Positions 8,002-17,080 of a stretch of DNA of 64,000 nucleotides are shown piece by piece. The notes under the pieces were generated by a model. It saw only the letters and a program-made list of their open reading frames with translations. It ran no database searches and had not been told where the DNA came from. The position numbers were made by a program, and so were the translations under genes. Origin of the DNA: Acinetobacter brisouii CIP 110357 (GTDB lineage: Bacteria > Pseudomonadota > Gammaproteobacteria > Pseudomonadales > Moraxellaceae); contig NZ_KI530762.1 in NCBI RefSeq assembly GCF_000488275.1, positions 124,001 to 188,000 on the forward strand, in the 5' to 3' direction. Numbering within the stretch: position 1 is the stretch's first letter; each line of letters begins with the position of its first letter.

Positions 8002-10356
8002 ATGACTGACCTCGTTCAGCAGTTGGCAAGCGAGCTTGCCGTACGTCCGAACCAAGTAGAAGCTGCGATTCGCTTAATTGATGAAGGTGCAAGTGTTCCG
8101 TTTATTGCCCGCTACCGTAAAGAAGTCACCCAAGGCTTAGACGATACACAACTACGTCAGCTCGATACGCGCTTGAGTTATTTGCGTGATCTCTACGAGC
8201 GTCGTGAAAAAGTAATTCAATCATTACAAGAACAAAACAAGCTCAATGATGATTTATTGGCACGCGTCAATGCCGCAGACACCAAAAATGCGCTTGAAGA
8301 AATTTATGCACCATACCGCCCAAAACGCACCAGCAAATCGTTTAAAGCGCGAGAGGCTGGTTTAGGTGATGCGGCAGAGAAAATCTTGACTGAACAAATT
8401 GAGCCAACGGCTGCAGTCGCAGGTTTTGAACATGCCGATTATCCAGATGTCGACAGCCAGCTTGATGCGATTCAGCACATTATTATTGATGACTGGGCAC
8501 AAAATATTGCGCTGACCACAGAATTGAAGGCGCTATTTGCAAAAACTGCCATTTTAAAAAGTGCAGTGGCTTCTGATGAGAAAAAAGAAGTTGGCAAAAA
8601 GTTCCGCGACTACTTCGAATTTTCAGAAAATCTCAACAAAGTTCCATCGCATCGTTTACTGGCCATGTTACGTGGTCGTCAAGAAAATGTCTTGGGCTTG
8701 AAAGTCGATGGTCAAGATGATGCAGCATTGGCACGTATCGAAACCGAATACAATCTGGATCAAATCCAGCCACAAACACGCCAAGATTTCTTAAAGCAAA
8801 CTGCGAAATTATTCTGGCTGGGTAAAATTCGTCCACAAATCGAACATTCTTTACTGACAGAAAAACGTTTGGCGGCTGAAGCTGAGGCGATGAATGTCTT
8901 TGCTGAAAACTTACGCCACTTGTTGTTGTCTGCACCAGCAGGAGCACGTTGTACTTTGGGTGTTGACCCTGGTATCCGTACAGGCGTGAAATTGGCTGTT
9001 GTAAACCAGTCAGGCGATGTAGTTGCACACAGTACGATTTATCCATTTGCACCAAAAGAAGATAAAGCAGGTTCAATTGCCGAGTTGGCACGCCTTTGCC
9101 GTGAACATCAGGTTGAACTGATTGCGATTGGTAACGGTACAGCAAGTCGTGAAACCGAAGCTGTAGTTGCTGAAATGATGGCGCAAAATACTGATCTTCA
9201 ATTGACGCGTATTACTGTCAGTGAAGCAGGTGCATCCGTCTATTCGGCAAGTGAGCTTGCATCACAAGAATTGCCTGAACTTGATGTTTCGATTCGTGGT
9301 GCGGTGTCAATTGCCCGCCGTTTACAAGATCCACTTGCTGAGCTTGTGAAAATCGATCCAAAATCGATTGGTGTAGGTCAGTACCAGCACGATGTCAACC
9401 AGACTGGTTTGGCAAAAACGCTGGATGCTGTGGTTGAAGATTGTGTGAACGCAGTGGGTGTTGATGTGAACACTGCATCAGCGGCAATTTTGGGTTATAT
9501 CGCGGGTCTAAACAAAGCAATTGCTCAGCAAATCGTTGAATATCGTAAAGAACATGGCCGTTTTGATACACGTCATGCATTGAAAAAAGTACCACGTTTG
9601 GGCGAGCGTACTTTTGAACAGGCGGCGGGTTTCTTGCGTATTCAAGATGGTTCTGAGCCTTTAGATGCTTCTGCAGTTCACCCTGAAAGTTATGGCTTGG
9701 TTGAAAAAATTGTGGCTGCGAAAGCAACGACAGTGAAAGATATCATTGGCAATACTGAAATTATTCGTCAGGTCGATGCGGATCAATTTGTTGATGAACA
9801 GTTTGGTTTACCAACGATCAAAGACGTCTTGGCTGAGCTTGAAAAACCAGGTCGTGATCCACGTCCAGAATTCCGCACAGCCAAGTTCCGTGAAGATATT
9901 ACCGAAGTCGCTCAGTTGACAGAAGGCATGGAACTTGAAGGCGTTGTGACAAACGTAACTAATTTTGGCGCGTTTGTAGATATCGGTGTGCATCATGATG
10001 GTTTAGTGCATATTTCTGAATTGGCAAATGAATTTGTTTCTGACCCACATAAAGTGGTGAAACCAGGTCAAATCGTCAAAGTCCGTGTAATTCAGGTCGA
10101 TGCAGAACGTCATCGTGTGAATTTGAGTATGCGCCCTGAAGGATCGCAAGCACCAGCGAAAGCACAGCGTCAACCACGTCGTGAAAATGCTGCGGAGCAA
10201 GCGGATCGTAAACCAAAACGCCCACAATCACGCCCTCAAGGTGAGCGCCCACAACGTCAAGGTGGTCAAAAACCTCAAAACCATAAACCACAAGAGCAAA
10301 AAATTGGTGGTTTAGGTGCGTTGTTGCTACAAGCAGGAATTAAAGGTTCAAAATAA
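8002..10356 (+). CDS. tex: Tex-family RNA-binding transcription accessory protein
   Basis: A 784-residue protein of the Tex/Spt6 core family. It has the N-terminal helical region with the conserved SVPFIARYRKE segment, a YqgF/RNase H-like domain (LGVDPGIRTGVK near residue 325), helix-hairpin-helix repeats (VDVNTAS... and KKVPRLGERTFEQAAGF), and an S1 RNA-binding domain at about 641-710. A basic, Q- and P-rich tail of about 75 residues follows. Tex binds nucleic acid and is essential or toxin-related in some bacteria, although its precise role is unsettled. The start at 8002 is preferred over 7987 because it gives the usual MTDLVQQLASEL terminus. A TTCG-loop terminator follows. Confidence 0.93.
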   Translation: MTDLVQQLASELAVRPNQVEAAIRLIDEGASVPFIARYRKEVTQGLDDTQLRQLDTRLSYLRDLYERREKVIQSLQEQNKLNDDLLARVNAADTKNALEEIYAPYRPKRTSKSFKAREAGLGDAAEKILTEQIEPTAAVAGFEHADYPDVDSQLDAIQHIIIDDWAQNIALTTELKALFAKTAILKSAVASDEKKEVGKKFRDYFEFSENLNKVPSHRLLAMLRGRQENVLGLKVDGQDDAALARIETEYNLDQIQPQTRQDFLKQTAKLFWLGKIRPQIEHSLLTEKRLAAEAEAMNVFAENLRHLLLSAPAGARCTLGVDPGIRTGVKLAVVNQSGDVVAHSTIYPFAPKEDKAGSIAELARLCREHQVELIAIGNGTASRETEAVVAEMMAQNTDLQLTRITVSEAGASVYSASELASQELPELDVSIRGAVSIARRLQDPLAELVKIDPKSIGVGQYQHDVNQTGLAKTLDAVVEDCVNAVGVDVNTASAAILGYIAGLNKAIAQQIVEYRKEHGRFDTRHALKKVPRLGERTFEQAAGFLRIQDGSEPLDASAVHPESYGLVEKIVAAKATTVKDIIGNTEIIRQVDADQFVDEQFGLPTIKDVLAELEKPGRDPRPEFRTAKFREDITEVAQLTEGMELEGVVTNVTNFGAFVDIGVHHDGLVHISELANEFVSDPHKVVKPGQIVKVRVIQVDAERHRVNLSMRPEGSQAPAKAQRQPRRENAAEQADRKPKRPQSRPQGERPQRQGGQKPQNHKPQEQKIGGLGALLLQAGIKGSK

Positions 10357-10369
10357 TTTGAACTGATGA

Positions 10370-10394
10370 AACCTCCCTTCGGGGAGGTTTTTTT
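10370..10394 (+). terminator. Terminator after tex
   Basis: AACCTCCC pairs with GGGAGGTT around a TTCG tetraloop and is followed by seven T residues. Confidence 0.92.
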
Positions 10395-10438
10395 ATGACT
10401 TACAATTAGAAAAAGATTGAGAAAATAAGGCAATAACA

Positions 10439-10954
10439 ATGATCAATTTAGAAAGCTTGCAGTTATTGGCACGTTATAATATTTGGGCAACGACCAAATT
10501 AAGCCAGTCTTTAGCGGATGTGACGGATGCTGATTTTTATCGGGATAGTGGCTTATTTTTTCAAAGTATTTTTGGAACATTGAATCATCTTTTGCTGGGT
10601 GAACATGAATTGTGGTTTCCACGTTTTGCAAAAGGATATTCGCCAACGCTTCAACTCAATAGCATTGTTGAACAGAATCGGCATGTTTTAATTCAGACAT
10701 TACAAGAAAAGGCATTGAGTTGGATCACATTTTTAAATGTGCTAGATCCACAGGATTTGGCAGGAAATTTAAATTATCAAACATCGGCAGGGCAGCCAAA
10801 GTCATTACCATATGCAGCAACTTTGGTACATGTGTTTAATCATGGCACGCATCATCGAGGGCAAATCAGCGCAGCATTGACAGCGATGGGCTATGCTTGC
10901 CCTGAGTTGGATTTGGTGTATATGTTGGTTGAAGAGCAGCAGAATTTACAATAA
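10439..10954 (+). CDS. DinB/DUF664-family putative metal-dependent protein
   Basis: A 171-residue all-helical protein of the DinB superfamily. The three histidines that bind a divalent metal in this family appear to be H50 (LNHLLLGEH) and H135/H139 (HVFNHGTHHRGQ). Members include damage-inducible proteins and thiol-dependent transferases, but most are uncharacterised, so no reaction can be given. It stands between the tex terminator and a convergent hairpin shared with acr1, so it is probably its own transcription unit. Confidence 0.8.
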   Translation: MINLESLQLLARYNIWATTKLSQSLADVTDADFYRDSGLFFQSIFGTLNHLLLGEHELWFPRFAKGYSPTLQLNSIVEQNRHVLIQTLQEKALSWITFLNVLDPQDLAGNLNYQTSAGQPKSLPYAATLVHVFNHGTHHRGQISAALTAMGYACPELDLVYMLVEEQQNLQ

Positions 10955-10963
10955 AAATTGAAA

Positions 10964-10988
10964 CCAAGCCTGTATTGATCAGGCTTGG
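10964..10988. terminator. Shared hairpin between convergent dinB-like gene and acr1
   Basis: CCAAGCCTG (10964-10972) pairs perfectly with CAGGCTTGG (10980-10988) around a seven-base loop. It lies exactly between two converging genes. There is no long T run on either side, so termination is likely but not certain. Confidence 0.55.
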
Positions 10989-11000
10989 CGAAATAGCTGT

Positions 11001-11888
11001 TTACCAGTGTTCACCTGGAAATAATCGTGCATAAGTGCGTTGTACCCAGTTGAGTTTTTGCTGCTCGCCAACAGAAGCGGTAGAACTTGGGAACAGGTTA
11101 AAGCCGATGGACATGATCTTGTCGTTAATTTCAGGCGCAATCGCATACGTCAGTGAAGACAGGTAACCCAAGTGTGTGGCAATTTTCTTCGGTTTTTTCA
11201 CAATTGCATACGCGACTAGGTCTGCTGCCTGTTCAGGTGACAGAGTCGGTACGTATTTGTAAATCTTGGTTGGTGCAATCATTGGGGTACGTACCAATGG
11301 CATATACACTGTTGTAATGGAAATCTTGTGAGAATGTACTTCAGCAGACAAACAGCGGCTAAAGGCATCAAGTGCAGCTTTTGACGCAACATAAGCTGAA
11401 AAACGTGTGGCATTGGCAAGAACACCAATCGAACTGATATTAATGATTTGCCCGTGCTTACGTTTCATCATGTGTGGCAAGATATTTAAGACCAAACGTA
11501 CTGCACCAAAGTAGTTGAGCTGCATGGTACGTTCAAAATCATGAAAACGATCTATCGATTCGTGTACAGCGCGGCGAATGGATCGTCCTGCATTGTTAAT
11601 TAAAATATCAATATGGTCGACATCGGCTAAAATTTGTTTGGCGACGGCATCAATCGCTTCCATGTCATTCAGGTCGCATGGGTACACCGATGCCTGACCA
11701 CCGTTTTGTTCAATTTCAGTTTTGACTTCTAAAAGTTTTTCTTCAGTACGGGCGACCAAGAGTACGTGTGCACCTGCGCTAGCCAGTTTTTTAGCGACCG
11801 TCATACCAATGCCACTTGAAGCCCCGGTTACTAATGCGATTTTGCCGTGCACTTTCCCTTGGAATATTTTTTCAAGTTTTTTATCCAC
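11001..11888 (-). CDS. acr1: Fatty acyl-CoA reductase Acr1 (short-chain dehydrogenase family)
   Basis: A 295-residue short-chain dehydrogenase with the NADPH motif TGASSGIG (21-28), NNAG (98-101) and the catalytic S152/S153-Y166-K170 set in NISS...YVASK. Length and many segments (NNAGRSIRRAVHES, YKYVPTLSPE, terminal LFPGEHW) match the Acinetobacter Acr1 protein as I recall it. Acr1 reduces long-chain acyl-CoA to fatty aldehyde, the first committed step to fatty alcohols and storage wax esters. The start codon is GTG at 11886-11888 with an AGGCAGG ribosome site upstream. It is monocistronic and converges on the DinB-like gene. The alkane or wax role is established for the family, not shown here. 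Confidence 0.88.
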   Translation of the reverse strand: MDKKLEKIFQGKVHGKIALVTGASSGIGMTVAKKLASAGAHVLLVARTEEKLLEVKTEIEQNGGQASVYPCDLNDMEAIDAVAKQILADVDHIDILINNAGRSIRRAVHESIDRFHDFERTMQLNYFGAVRLVLNILPHMMKRKHGQIINISSIGVLANATRFSAYVASKAALDAFSRCLSAEVHSHKISITTVYMPLVRTPMIAPTKIYKYVPTLSPEQAADLVAYAIVKKPKKIATHLGYLSSLTYAIAPEINDKIMSIGFNLFPSSTASVGEQQKLNWVQRTYARLFPGEHW

Positions 11889-12035
11889 GTGTTTAGCCTG
11901 CCTCGATTTGATTTAAAAAATGGGTATTTAATTATTTTATGGAATGTTGCTTCTCTGCCGAAAAGAAAGAGAATGCTAAAAAATCATACAACCAATATTG
12001 AAGGAAAAGCTAGGGGTAAGTGTATGAATTTATAA

Positions 12036-12067
12036 ACAATAAATAGAGCAATTGCTCTATTTATTGT
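12036..12067. terminator. Perfect 15-bp inverted repeat, probable terminator of the sulfhydrylase gene
   Basis: ACAATAAATAGAGCA and TGCTCTATTTATTGT form a perfect 15-bp dyad around the two-base centre AT. It lies 90 bases past the stop of the minus-strand gene at 12157 and upstream of acr1, so it is either that gene's terminator or an operator for acr1. The T/A-rich outer arms are compatible with termination in both directions. Confidence 0.55.
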
Positions 12068-12156
12068 AACAATTTAATGATTAAAACATAAATTGTACTG
12101 GCGATATATTTTTACCCGATCAAGGACACTAAGAAATGGGCAAAACAATCTGCTCT

Positions 12157-13434
12157 TTATACAGCATTGAGTGCCTGTTCAAGGTCAGCAATCAAGTCAT
12201 CAATATGTTCAATTCCGATGGATAAGCGCACCATATCTACACTGACGCCCGCTGCTTTTAGCTCATCTGGGTTAAGCTGACGGTGTGTTGTAGTAGCAGG
12301 ATGACAGGCTAAGCTTTTGGCATCGCCGATATTCACCAGACGGGTAAACAGTTGTAAGGCATCAATAAAACGCGTACCACCTGCCAAGCCATCTTGTACC
12401 CCAAAAGATAAAATCGCAGAAGGTTTACCCTGTACATATTTTTGTGCCAGTGCATGCTGTGGATGCTCAGGCAGACCTGCATAGTTGACCCATTTGACTT
12501 TTGGATGTTGCTGGAGGTATTCGGCAATACGCTGAGCATTTTCGGTATGGCGCTGCATACGCAGGGAGAGGGTTTCCAGACCTTGTAAAATCAAAAAGGC
12601 ATTAAATGGGCTAATCGCTGCGCCTGTGTTGCGTAATGGCACAACGCGCGCTCGAGCAATATATGCTGCTTCGCCCAAGGCTTCGACATAGTTCACACCA
12701 TGATAGCTTGGATCTGGGGTGTTTAACGATTTAAAGCGTTCAGGGTATTGTCCCCACGGAAATTTACCACTGTCGACAATAATTCCGCCAATACTGTTGC
12801 CATGTCCGCCAATATATTTTGTCAGTGAGTGGACAATAATATCTGCGCCAAATTCAAACGATTTTTGCAGTACTGGTGTAGCAACAGTGTTATCGACAAC
12901 AACAGGAACGCCATGTGCGTGAGCAATTTCGGCGATTTTTTCCAGATCAATAATATTTCCCAAAGGATTGCCAATCGATTCGACAAACACCAGCTTGGTT
13001 TTTTCATCAATGAGCGACGCAAGTTGATCAGGCTGTTGATAATCAAAGAAACGAACTTCGATACCTTGCTTAGGCAGGGTATGGGCGAACAGGTTATAGG
13101 TACCACCATATAAAGTCGAAACCGATGCAATATTGTCGCCTGCTTCAGCAATGGTCTGAATTGCATAAGTAATGGCTGCCATACCCGATGCCAGCGCCAG
13201 TGCTCCAATCCCGCCTTCTAACGCTGCGATACGTTGCTCCAACACGGCTGTGGTCGGGTTCATGATGCGGGTATAGATATTGCCCTGAACTTTGAGATCA
13301 AATAAATCGGCGCCATGCTGCGTGTTGTCAAAAGAATAAGACGTCGTTTGATAAATTGGAACGGCAACCGCTTTGGTGGTGGCTTCTGGGCTGTAACCTG
13401 CATGAATGGCAAGGGTTTCGTCTTTATGGCTCAT
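12157..13434 (-). CDS. metY: O-acetylhomoserine sulfhydrylase (aminocarboxypropyltransferase)
   Basis: A 425-residue Cys/Met metabolism PLP-dependent enzyme. The PLP lysine is K206 in SLTKYIGGHG, and the phosphate-binding and cofactor segments (YTRIMNPT near 54-61, LASGMAAI near 81-88) are intact. Enzymes of this length in the MetY clade condense O-acetylhomoserine with sulfide to form homocysteine in methionine synthesis. The start is placed at 13434 (MSHKDETLAIHAGY) rather than the longer in-frame ATG at 13494, because the family begins here and an AGGA ribosome site is upstream. A dyad at 13562-13577 may control it. Some relatives accept O-succinylhomoserine, so the acyl group is an inference. 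Confidence 0.88.
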   Translation of the reverse strand: MSHKDETLAIHAGYSPEATTKAVAVPIYQTTSYSFDNTQHGADLFDLKVQGNIYTRIMNPTTAVLEQRIAALEGGIGALALASGMAAITYAIQTIAEAGDNIASVSTLYGGTYNLFAHTLPKQGIEVRFFDYQQPDQLASLIDEKTKLVFVESIGNPLGNIIDLEKIAEIAHAHGVPVVVDNTVATPVLQKSFEFGADIIVHSLTKYIGGHGNSIGGIIVDSGKFPWGQYPERFKSLNTPDPSYHGVNYVEALGEAAYIARARVVPLRNTGAAISPFNAFLILQGLETLSLRMQRHTENAQRIAEYLQQHPKVKWVNYAGLPEHPQHALAQKYVQGKPSAILSFGVQDGLAGGTRFIDALQLFTRLVNIGDAKSLACHPATTTHRQLNPDELKAAGVSVDMVRLSIGIEHIDDLIADLEQALNAV

Positions 13435-13545
13435 GTCGTTTTCTTGTCCTATGTATTTATATTCGTTGAGTTTAAAATGTTTTAATTGCAGCATGTATAT
13501 GCTTTTGTGCGTTACTTATCTGAATTTATGCAATATCTGGTTGAA

Positions 13546-13577
13546 TATATAGTAGCGCCTTTGACAATGAATTGTCA
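13546..13577 (-). promoter_or_regulatory. Candidate sulfhydrylase promoter with overlapping dyad
   Basis: On the minus strand, TATATA (13551-13546) lies 17 bases downstream of a CAATTC -35-like hexamer (13574-13569). A perfect dyad TGACAAT-GA-ATTGTCA (13562-13577) overlaps this -35 region, which is where a repressor or LysR-type activator would bind. The regulator is unknown; MetR-type sites have a different consensus. Confidence 0.4.
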
Positions 13578-13630
13578 CAAACTGCTGACATGATCTAGGC
13601 GATAGTCTTATGTTTTTGACTGATTCATCG

Positions 13631-13636
13631 TATAAT
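13631..13636 (+). promoter_or_regulatory. Candidate -10 element of the ettA operon
   Basis: A perfect TATAAT lies 57 bases ahead of the ettA GTG, leaving a short leader with a GAGGAG ribosome site at 13682-13687. No good -35 match sits 17 bases upstream. Confidence 0.5.
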
Positions 13637-13693
13637 GCGAGCAATTTTTGTCGCGGTTTGCGATGTTTTGCTTTTTCAATTGAGGAGTCCTAA

Positions 13694-15355
13694 GTGGCCC
13701 AATATATTTATACGATGAACCGAGTGTCTAAGATGATTCCGCCTAAGCGCGAAATCTTAAAAGACATCTCTTTATCATTTTTCCCGGGTGCAAAAATTGG
13801 TGTACTTGGTTTAAACGGTGCAGGTAAATCGACCTTGCTTCGTATTATGGCGGGCGTAGACAAAGATTTTTCTGGTGAAGCACGTGCGCAACCGGGTATC
13901 AAAATCGGTTATTTAGAGCAAGAACCACCGCTCGATCCAAATAAAGACGTTCGTGGCAACGTAGAAGATGGTTTGCGTGAACCATTAGATGCTTTGGCGC
14001 GTTTGGACGAAGTGTTTGCTGAATATGCGTCTGAAGATGCAGACTTTGATAAGTTAGCGAAAGAACAAGAAAAATTAGAAGCGATTATCCATTCATGGGA
14101 TGCGCATAACCTCAGCAACCAAATGGATCAAGCCGCAGCTGCGTTGAACCTTCCAGCTTGGGATGCTGATGTGACTTTACTGTCAGGTGGTGAGCGTCGT
14201 CGTGTTGCGTTGTGTCGTTTGCTTTTATCTAAGCCAGACATGTTGCTTCTAGACGAACCGACGAACCATTTGGATGCAGAGTCTGTGTCTTGGTTAGAGC
14301 GTTTCTTGAAAGACTTTGCGGGCACTATTGTGGCGATTACGCATGACCGTTATTTCCTAGATAACGTTGCCGAGTGGATTTTGGAGCTTGACCGCGGACA
14401 TGGTATTCCTTACCAAGGTAACTATTCTTCTTGGTTGGAGCAAAAGAATGCGCGTCTAGAACAAGAGAATAAGCAAGAAGAGTCTTTTGCTAAAGCATTG
14501 AAGAAAGAACTTGAATGGGTTCGTTCAAATGCCAAAGGTCAACAAAAGAAAAACAAAGCGCGTATGGAGCGTTTTGAAGAGCTTAACTCACGCGAATTCC
14601 AACAGCGTAACGAAACGTCTGAAATCTATATTCCACCTGGTCCACGCCTAGGCAACAAGGTTGTAGAAGTAGAAGGCATCAGCAAATCATTTGATGGTCG
14701 CGTACTATACGAAAACTTAAGCTTTACTGTACCACCAACTGCAATTGTCGGTATCGTGGGTCCAAACGGTGCGGGTAAAACCACACTGTTCCGTATGATG
14801 ACTGGTGAACAACAGCCAGATACAGGTACGGTAACGTTGGGCGAGTCGGTTAAAGTGGCCTATGTTGGTCAGATTCGTGACACCTTAGATAACAACAAAA
14901 CTGTTTGGGAAGAAGTTTCTGGCGGTTTGGATATCTTAAGAATTGGCGATTATGAAATTGCATCACGTGCTTATATCGGTCGCTTTAACTTTAAAGGTCA
15001 AGATCAGCAAAAACGTGTAGGCGAATTGTCAGGTGGTGAGCGTAACCGTTTACAACTGGCGAAAATCCTGCAAATGGGCGCAAACGTGATCTTACTGGAT
15101 GAGCCATCGAACGACTTGGATATCGAAACTTTACGTGCGCTTGAAGATGCCATTTTGGTATTCCCAGGTACAGTGATGGTAGTATCGCATGACCGTTGGT
15201 TCCTTGACCGTATTGCAACGCACATTTTGTCATTTGAAAATGAACAACCTGAATTCTACGAAGGCAACTATGCTGAGTATGAAGCATACCGCTTGGCACG
15301 TTTAGGCGAAGATGCGGTACAAAAGCGTACCAAATACAAAAAAATCAGTGGATAA
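13694..15355 (+). CDS. ettA: Energy-dependent translational throttle protein EttA (ABC-F)
   Basis: A 553-residue ABC-F protein with two nucleotide-binding domains and no membrane part. Walker A motifs are GLNGAGKST (39-47) and GPNGAGKTT (about 355-363), with LSGGERRR and LSGGERNR signatures and DEPTNHLD / DEPSNDLD Walker B segments. The charged linker between the domains and the arm region are present. EttA binds the ribosomal E site and gates entry into elongation according to ATP/ADP level. The start is GTG at 13694, with GAGGAG seven bases upstream. The next gene begins directly after the TAA, so ettA heads an apparent four-gene operon with two glycosyltransferases and a DedA protein. Confidence 0.95.
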   Translation: MAQYIYTMNRVSKMIPPKREILKDISLSFFPGAKIGVLGLNGAGKSTLLRIMAGVDKDFSGEARAQPGIKIGYLEQEPPLDPNKDVRGNVEDGLREPLDALARLDEVFAEYASEDADFDKLAKEQEKLEAIIHSWDAHNLSNQMDQAAAALNLPAWDADVTLLSGGERRRVALCRLLLSKPDMLLLDEPTNHLDAESVSWLERFLKDFAGTIVAITHDRYFLDNVAEWILELDRGHGIPYQGNYSSWLEQKNARLEQENKQEESFAKALKKELEWVRSNAKGQQKKNKARMERFEELNSREFQQRNETSEIYIPPGPRLGNKVVEVEGISKSFDGRVLYENLSFTVPPTAIVGIVGPNGAGKTTLFRMMTGEQQPDTGTVTLGESVKVAYVGQIRDTLDNNKTVWEEVSGGLDILRIGDYEIASRAYIGRFNFKGQDQQKRVGELSGGERNRLQLAKILQMGANVILLDEPSNDLDIETLRALEDAILVFPGTVMVVSHDRWFLDRIATHILSFENEQPEFYEGNYAEYEAYRLARLGEDAVQKRTKYKKISG

Positions 15356-16507
15356 ATGGCACTGTTAGCAATTATTGCTGGGATAGCAAGCTGCACATTA
15401 TTGATTGTGCAGCTTGGCTCTCTTTATGTTGCTTTTCGGCGACTCAATTCTCCGATACATTCTTCTATTCTTAAAAAAACACCACACATTACATTGATTC
15501 GACCACTCTGTGGTCTAGATAATTTTGCAGAAGAATTACTTTTATCCTGCTTTAAACAGGATTACCCATGTTATGACATCCTTTTTTGCGTTGCTTCTGC
15601 ACAAGATCCAGTCATTCCTTATGTCAATCGCTTGATTGATTGCCACCCTGAAAGATCCGCCAAACTCCTGATCGGAAATGACCTGATTACGAAAAATCCG
15701 AAACTCAATAACATGGAGAAGGCGTGGCAAAGTACATCTGCTCAATGGATTGCGATGGCGGACAGTAATCTGTTGCTTCCACCAGACTATCTGCGCTCAT
15801 TAATTTTGAGTTTTGATGAGCAAGATACAGGGCTTGTGAGTTCACCTGCGATTGGGATTCGACCAGCGAATTTGTGGGGTGCAGTTGAAGCGGCATTATT
15901 GAATACACATCAGGCGCGCTGGCAGTTTTTATCCGATGCCATCGGCCTTGGATTTGCACAAGGCAAGACCCTGTTTTGGCACAGAGATGTTCTTGATCAG
16001 CGTGGTGGGCTGTCAGCATTAGGGCATGAATTGGCAGAAGATGTTGCATCGACGAAACTGGTTAGAGATGCGGGCTTGAAAGTTCATTTAACACCAAGAC
16101 CTTTTGCTCAGCCGATTGGTGAGCGAACATTACGCGCGGTCTGGGATCGTCAGTTACGCTGGGCACGTATTCGTCGGCTTGGTTTTTTCTGGCTATTTAT
16201 TCCTGAAATATTGTTAGGCTCTGTACCAGTCATGGCGAGTCTGATTTATCTGGTTCATCTACAGATGATTCCCTGGATATTGCCTCCTGCTGTCTTTATT
16301 TTGTGGTACGGCGCTGAGTGGATGGTGGCGAAGCTGCTGCATTGGCCACATAGTGCCAGAGATGTATGTGCAATGATCATTCGTGACATGCTATTGCCAT
16401 TGTTATGGTTATGGTGTTGGGCTGGCCGCAGTTTTGTGTGGCATGGGAATGCGATGAATAGTCCTGCTTCTGCCAATGTGCAAGAACAGAAAGAGATGGA
16501 GCATTAA
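15356..16507 (+). CDS. Membrane glycosyltransferase, GT21 (ceramide glucosyltransferase-like)
   Basis: A 383-residue GT2-fold enzyme with an N-terminal transmembrane helix, a catalytic domain with an acidic motif (MADSN near residue 133) and the (Q/R)QLRW motif near 263-267, then several C-terminal helices. This order is that of the GT21 family, which includes ceramide glucosyltransferases and the hopanoid enzyme HpnI. It starts immediately after ettA (TAA-ATG) and is followed after three bases by a DedA gene and an overlapping second glycosyltransferase. It probably glycosylates a membrane lipid acceptor at the inner membrane. The lipid and the sugar are not known. Confidence 0.78.
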   Translation: MALLAIIAGIASCTLLIVQLGSLYVAFRRLNSPIHSSILKKTPHITLIRPLCGLDNFAEELLLSCFKQDYPCYDILFCVASAQDPVIPYVNRLIDCHPERSAKLLIGNDLITKNPKLNNMEKAWQSTSAQWIAMADSNLLLPPDYLRSLILSFDEQDTGLVSSPAIGIRPANLWGAVEAALLNTHQARWQFLSDAIGLGFAQGKTLFWHRDVLDQRGGLSALGHELAEDVASTKLVRDAGLKVHLTPRPFAQPIGERTLRAVWDRQLRWARIRRLGFFWLFIPEILLGSVPVMASLIYLVHLQMIPWILPPAVFILWYGAEWMVAKLLHWPHSARDVCAMIIRDMLLPLLWLWCWAGRSFVWHGNAMNSPASANVQEQKEMEH

Positions 16508-16510
16508 TCC

Positions 16511-17080
16511 ATGTTTGATCTCTCAATGACGGAAGCTTTAATCAAAGCACATGGCTTGTTACTGTTAACGCCTTTGGCCGTGATTGAAGGGCCAATTGTT
16601 ACGGTAATTGCGGCGTATCTGGCCCGTCTAAATTATTTTAGTCTGCTGACTGTGATTGTGGTCGTGATCATGGCCGATCTAATTGGTGATATCTGTTTTT
16701 ATCTGCTCGGTCGTGGCATGGTGAAAAAGGGAAGTGTGCCTCCGAAATGGATGCAGCGTTTGGGATTGAACCCAGCCAGACTAGATGGATTGGTCAGTAA
16801 ATTTGATGTAGAGGGCGGAAAACTTATTGTGATTGGCAAACTCACACATTCTGCAGGTATCGCAGTTTTGTTGGGGGCGGGAATTGCAAGAATGCGTTTT
16901 CTTCCGTTCGTTTTTTATAGCGCCGTATCGACGATTCCTAAAAGTCTTTTTTTTGTTGCAATCGGTTATAGCTGTGGAAATTTTGTTAATCGGGTTGATC
17001 ACTGGATTGGAATGATCTCTTTGATTCTTCTGGTGATTATTGTTTTTGTCAGCATTTTTTGGCTGAAGAGAACTTCATGA
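16511..17080 (+). CDS. DedA-family membrane protein (VTT domain)
   Basis: A 189-residue protein with about five hydrophobic segments and features of the DedA/VTT family: an early GPIVTVIAAYLAR segment, the DLIGDICFYLLGR stretch, and a later helix with KLTHSAGIAVLLGAGIARM in place of the usual F.R..G motif. DedA proteins help to recycle polyprenyl phosphate or phospholipids across the inner membrane. It sits between two glycosyltransferase genes and ends in an ATGA overlap with the next one, so it may move the lipid carrier or product of that pathway. This role is inferred from context. Confidence 0.8.
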   Translation: MFDLSMTEALIKAHGLLLLTPLAVIEGPIVTVIAAYLARLNYFSLLTVIVVVIMADLIGDICFYLLGRGMVKKGSVPPKWMQRLGLNPARLDGLVSKFDVEGGKLIVIGKLTHSAGIAVLLGAGIARMRFLPFVFYSAVSTIPKSLFFVAIGYSCGNFVNRVDHWIGMISLILLVIIVFVSIFWLKRTS

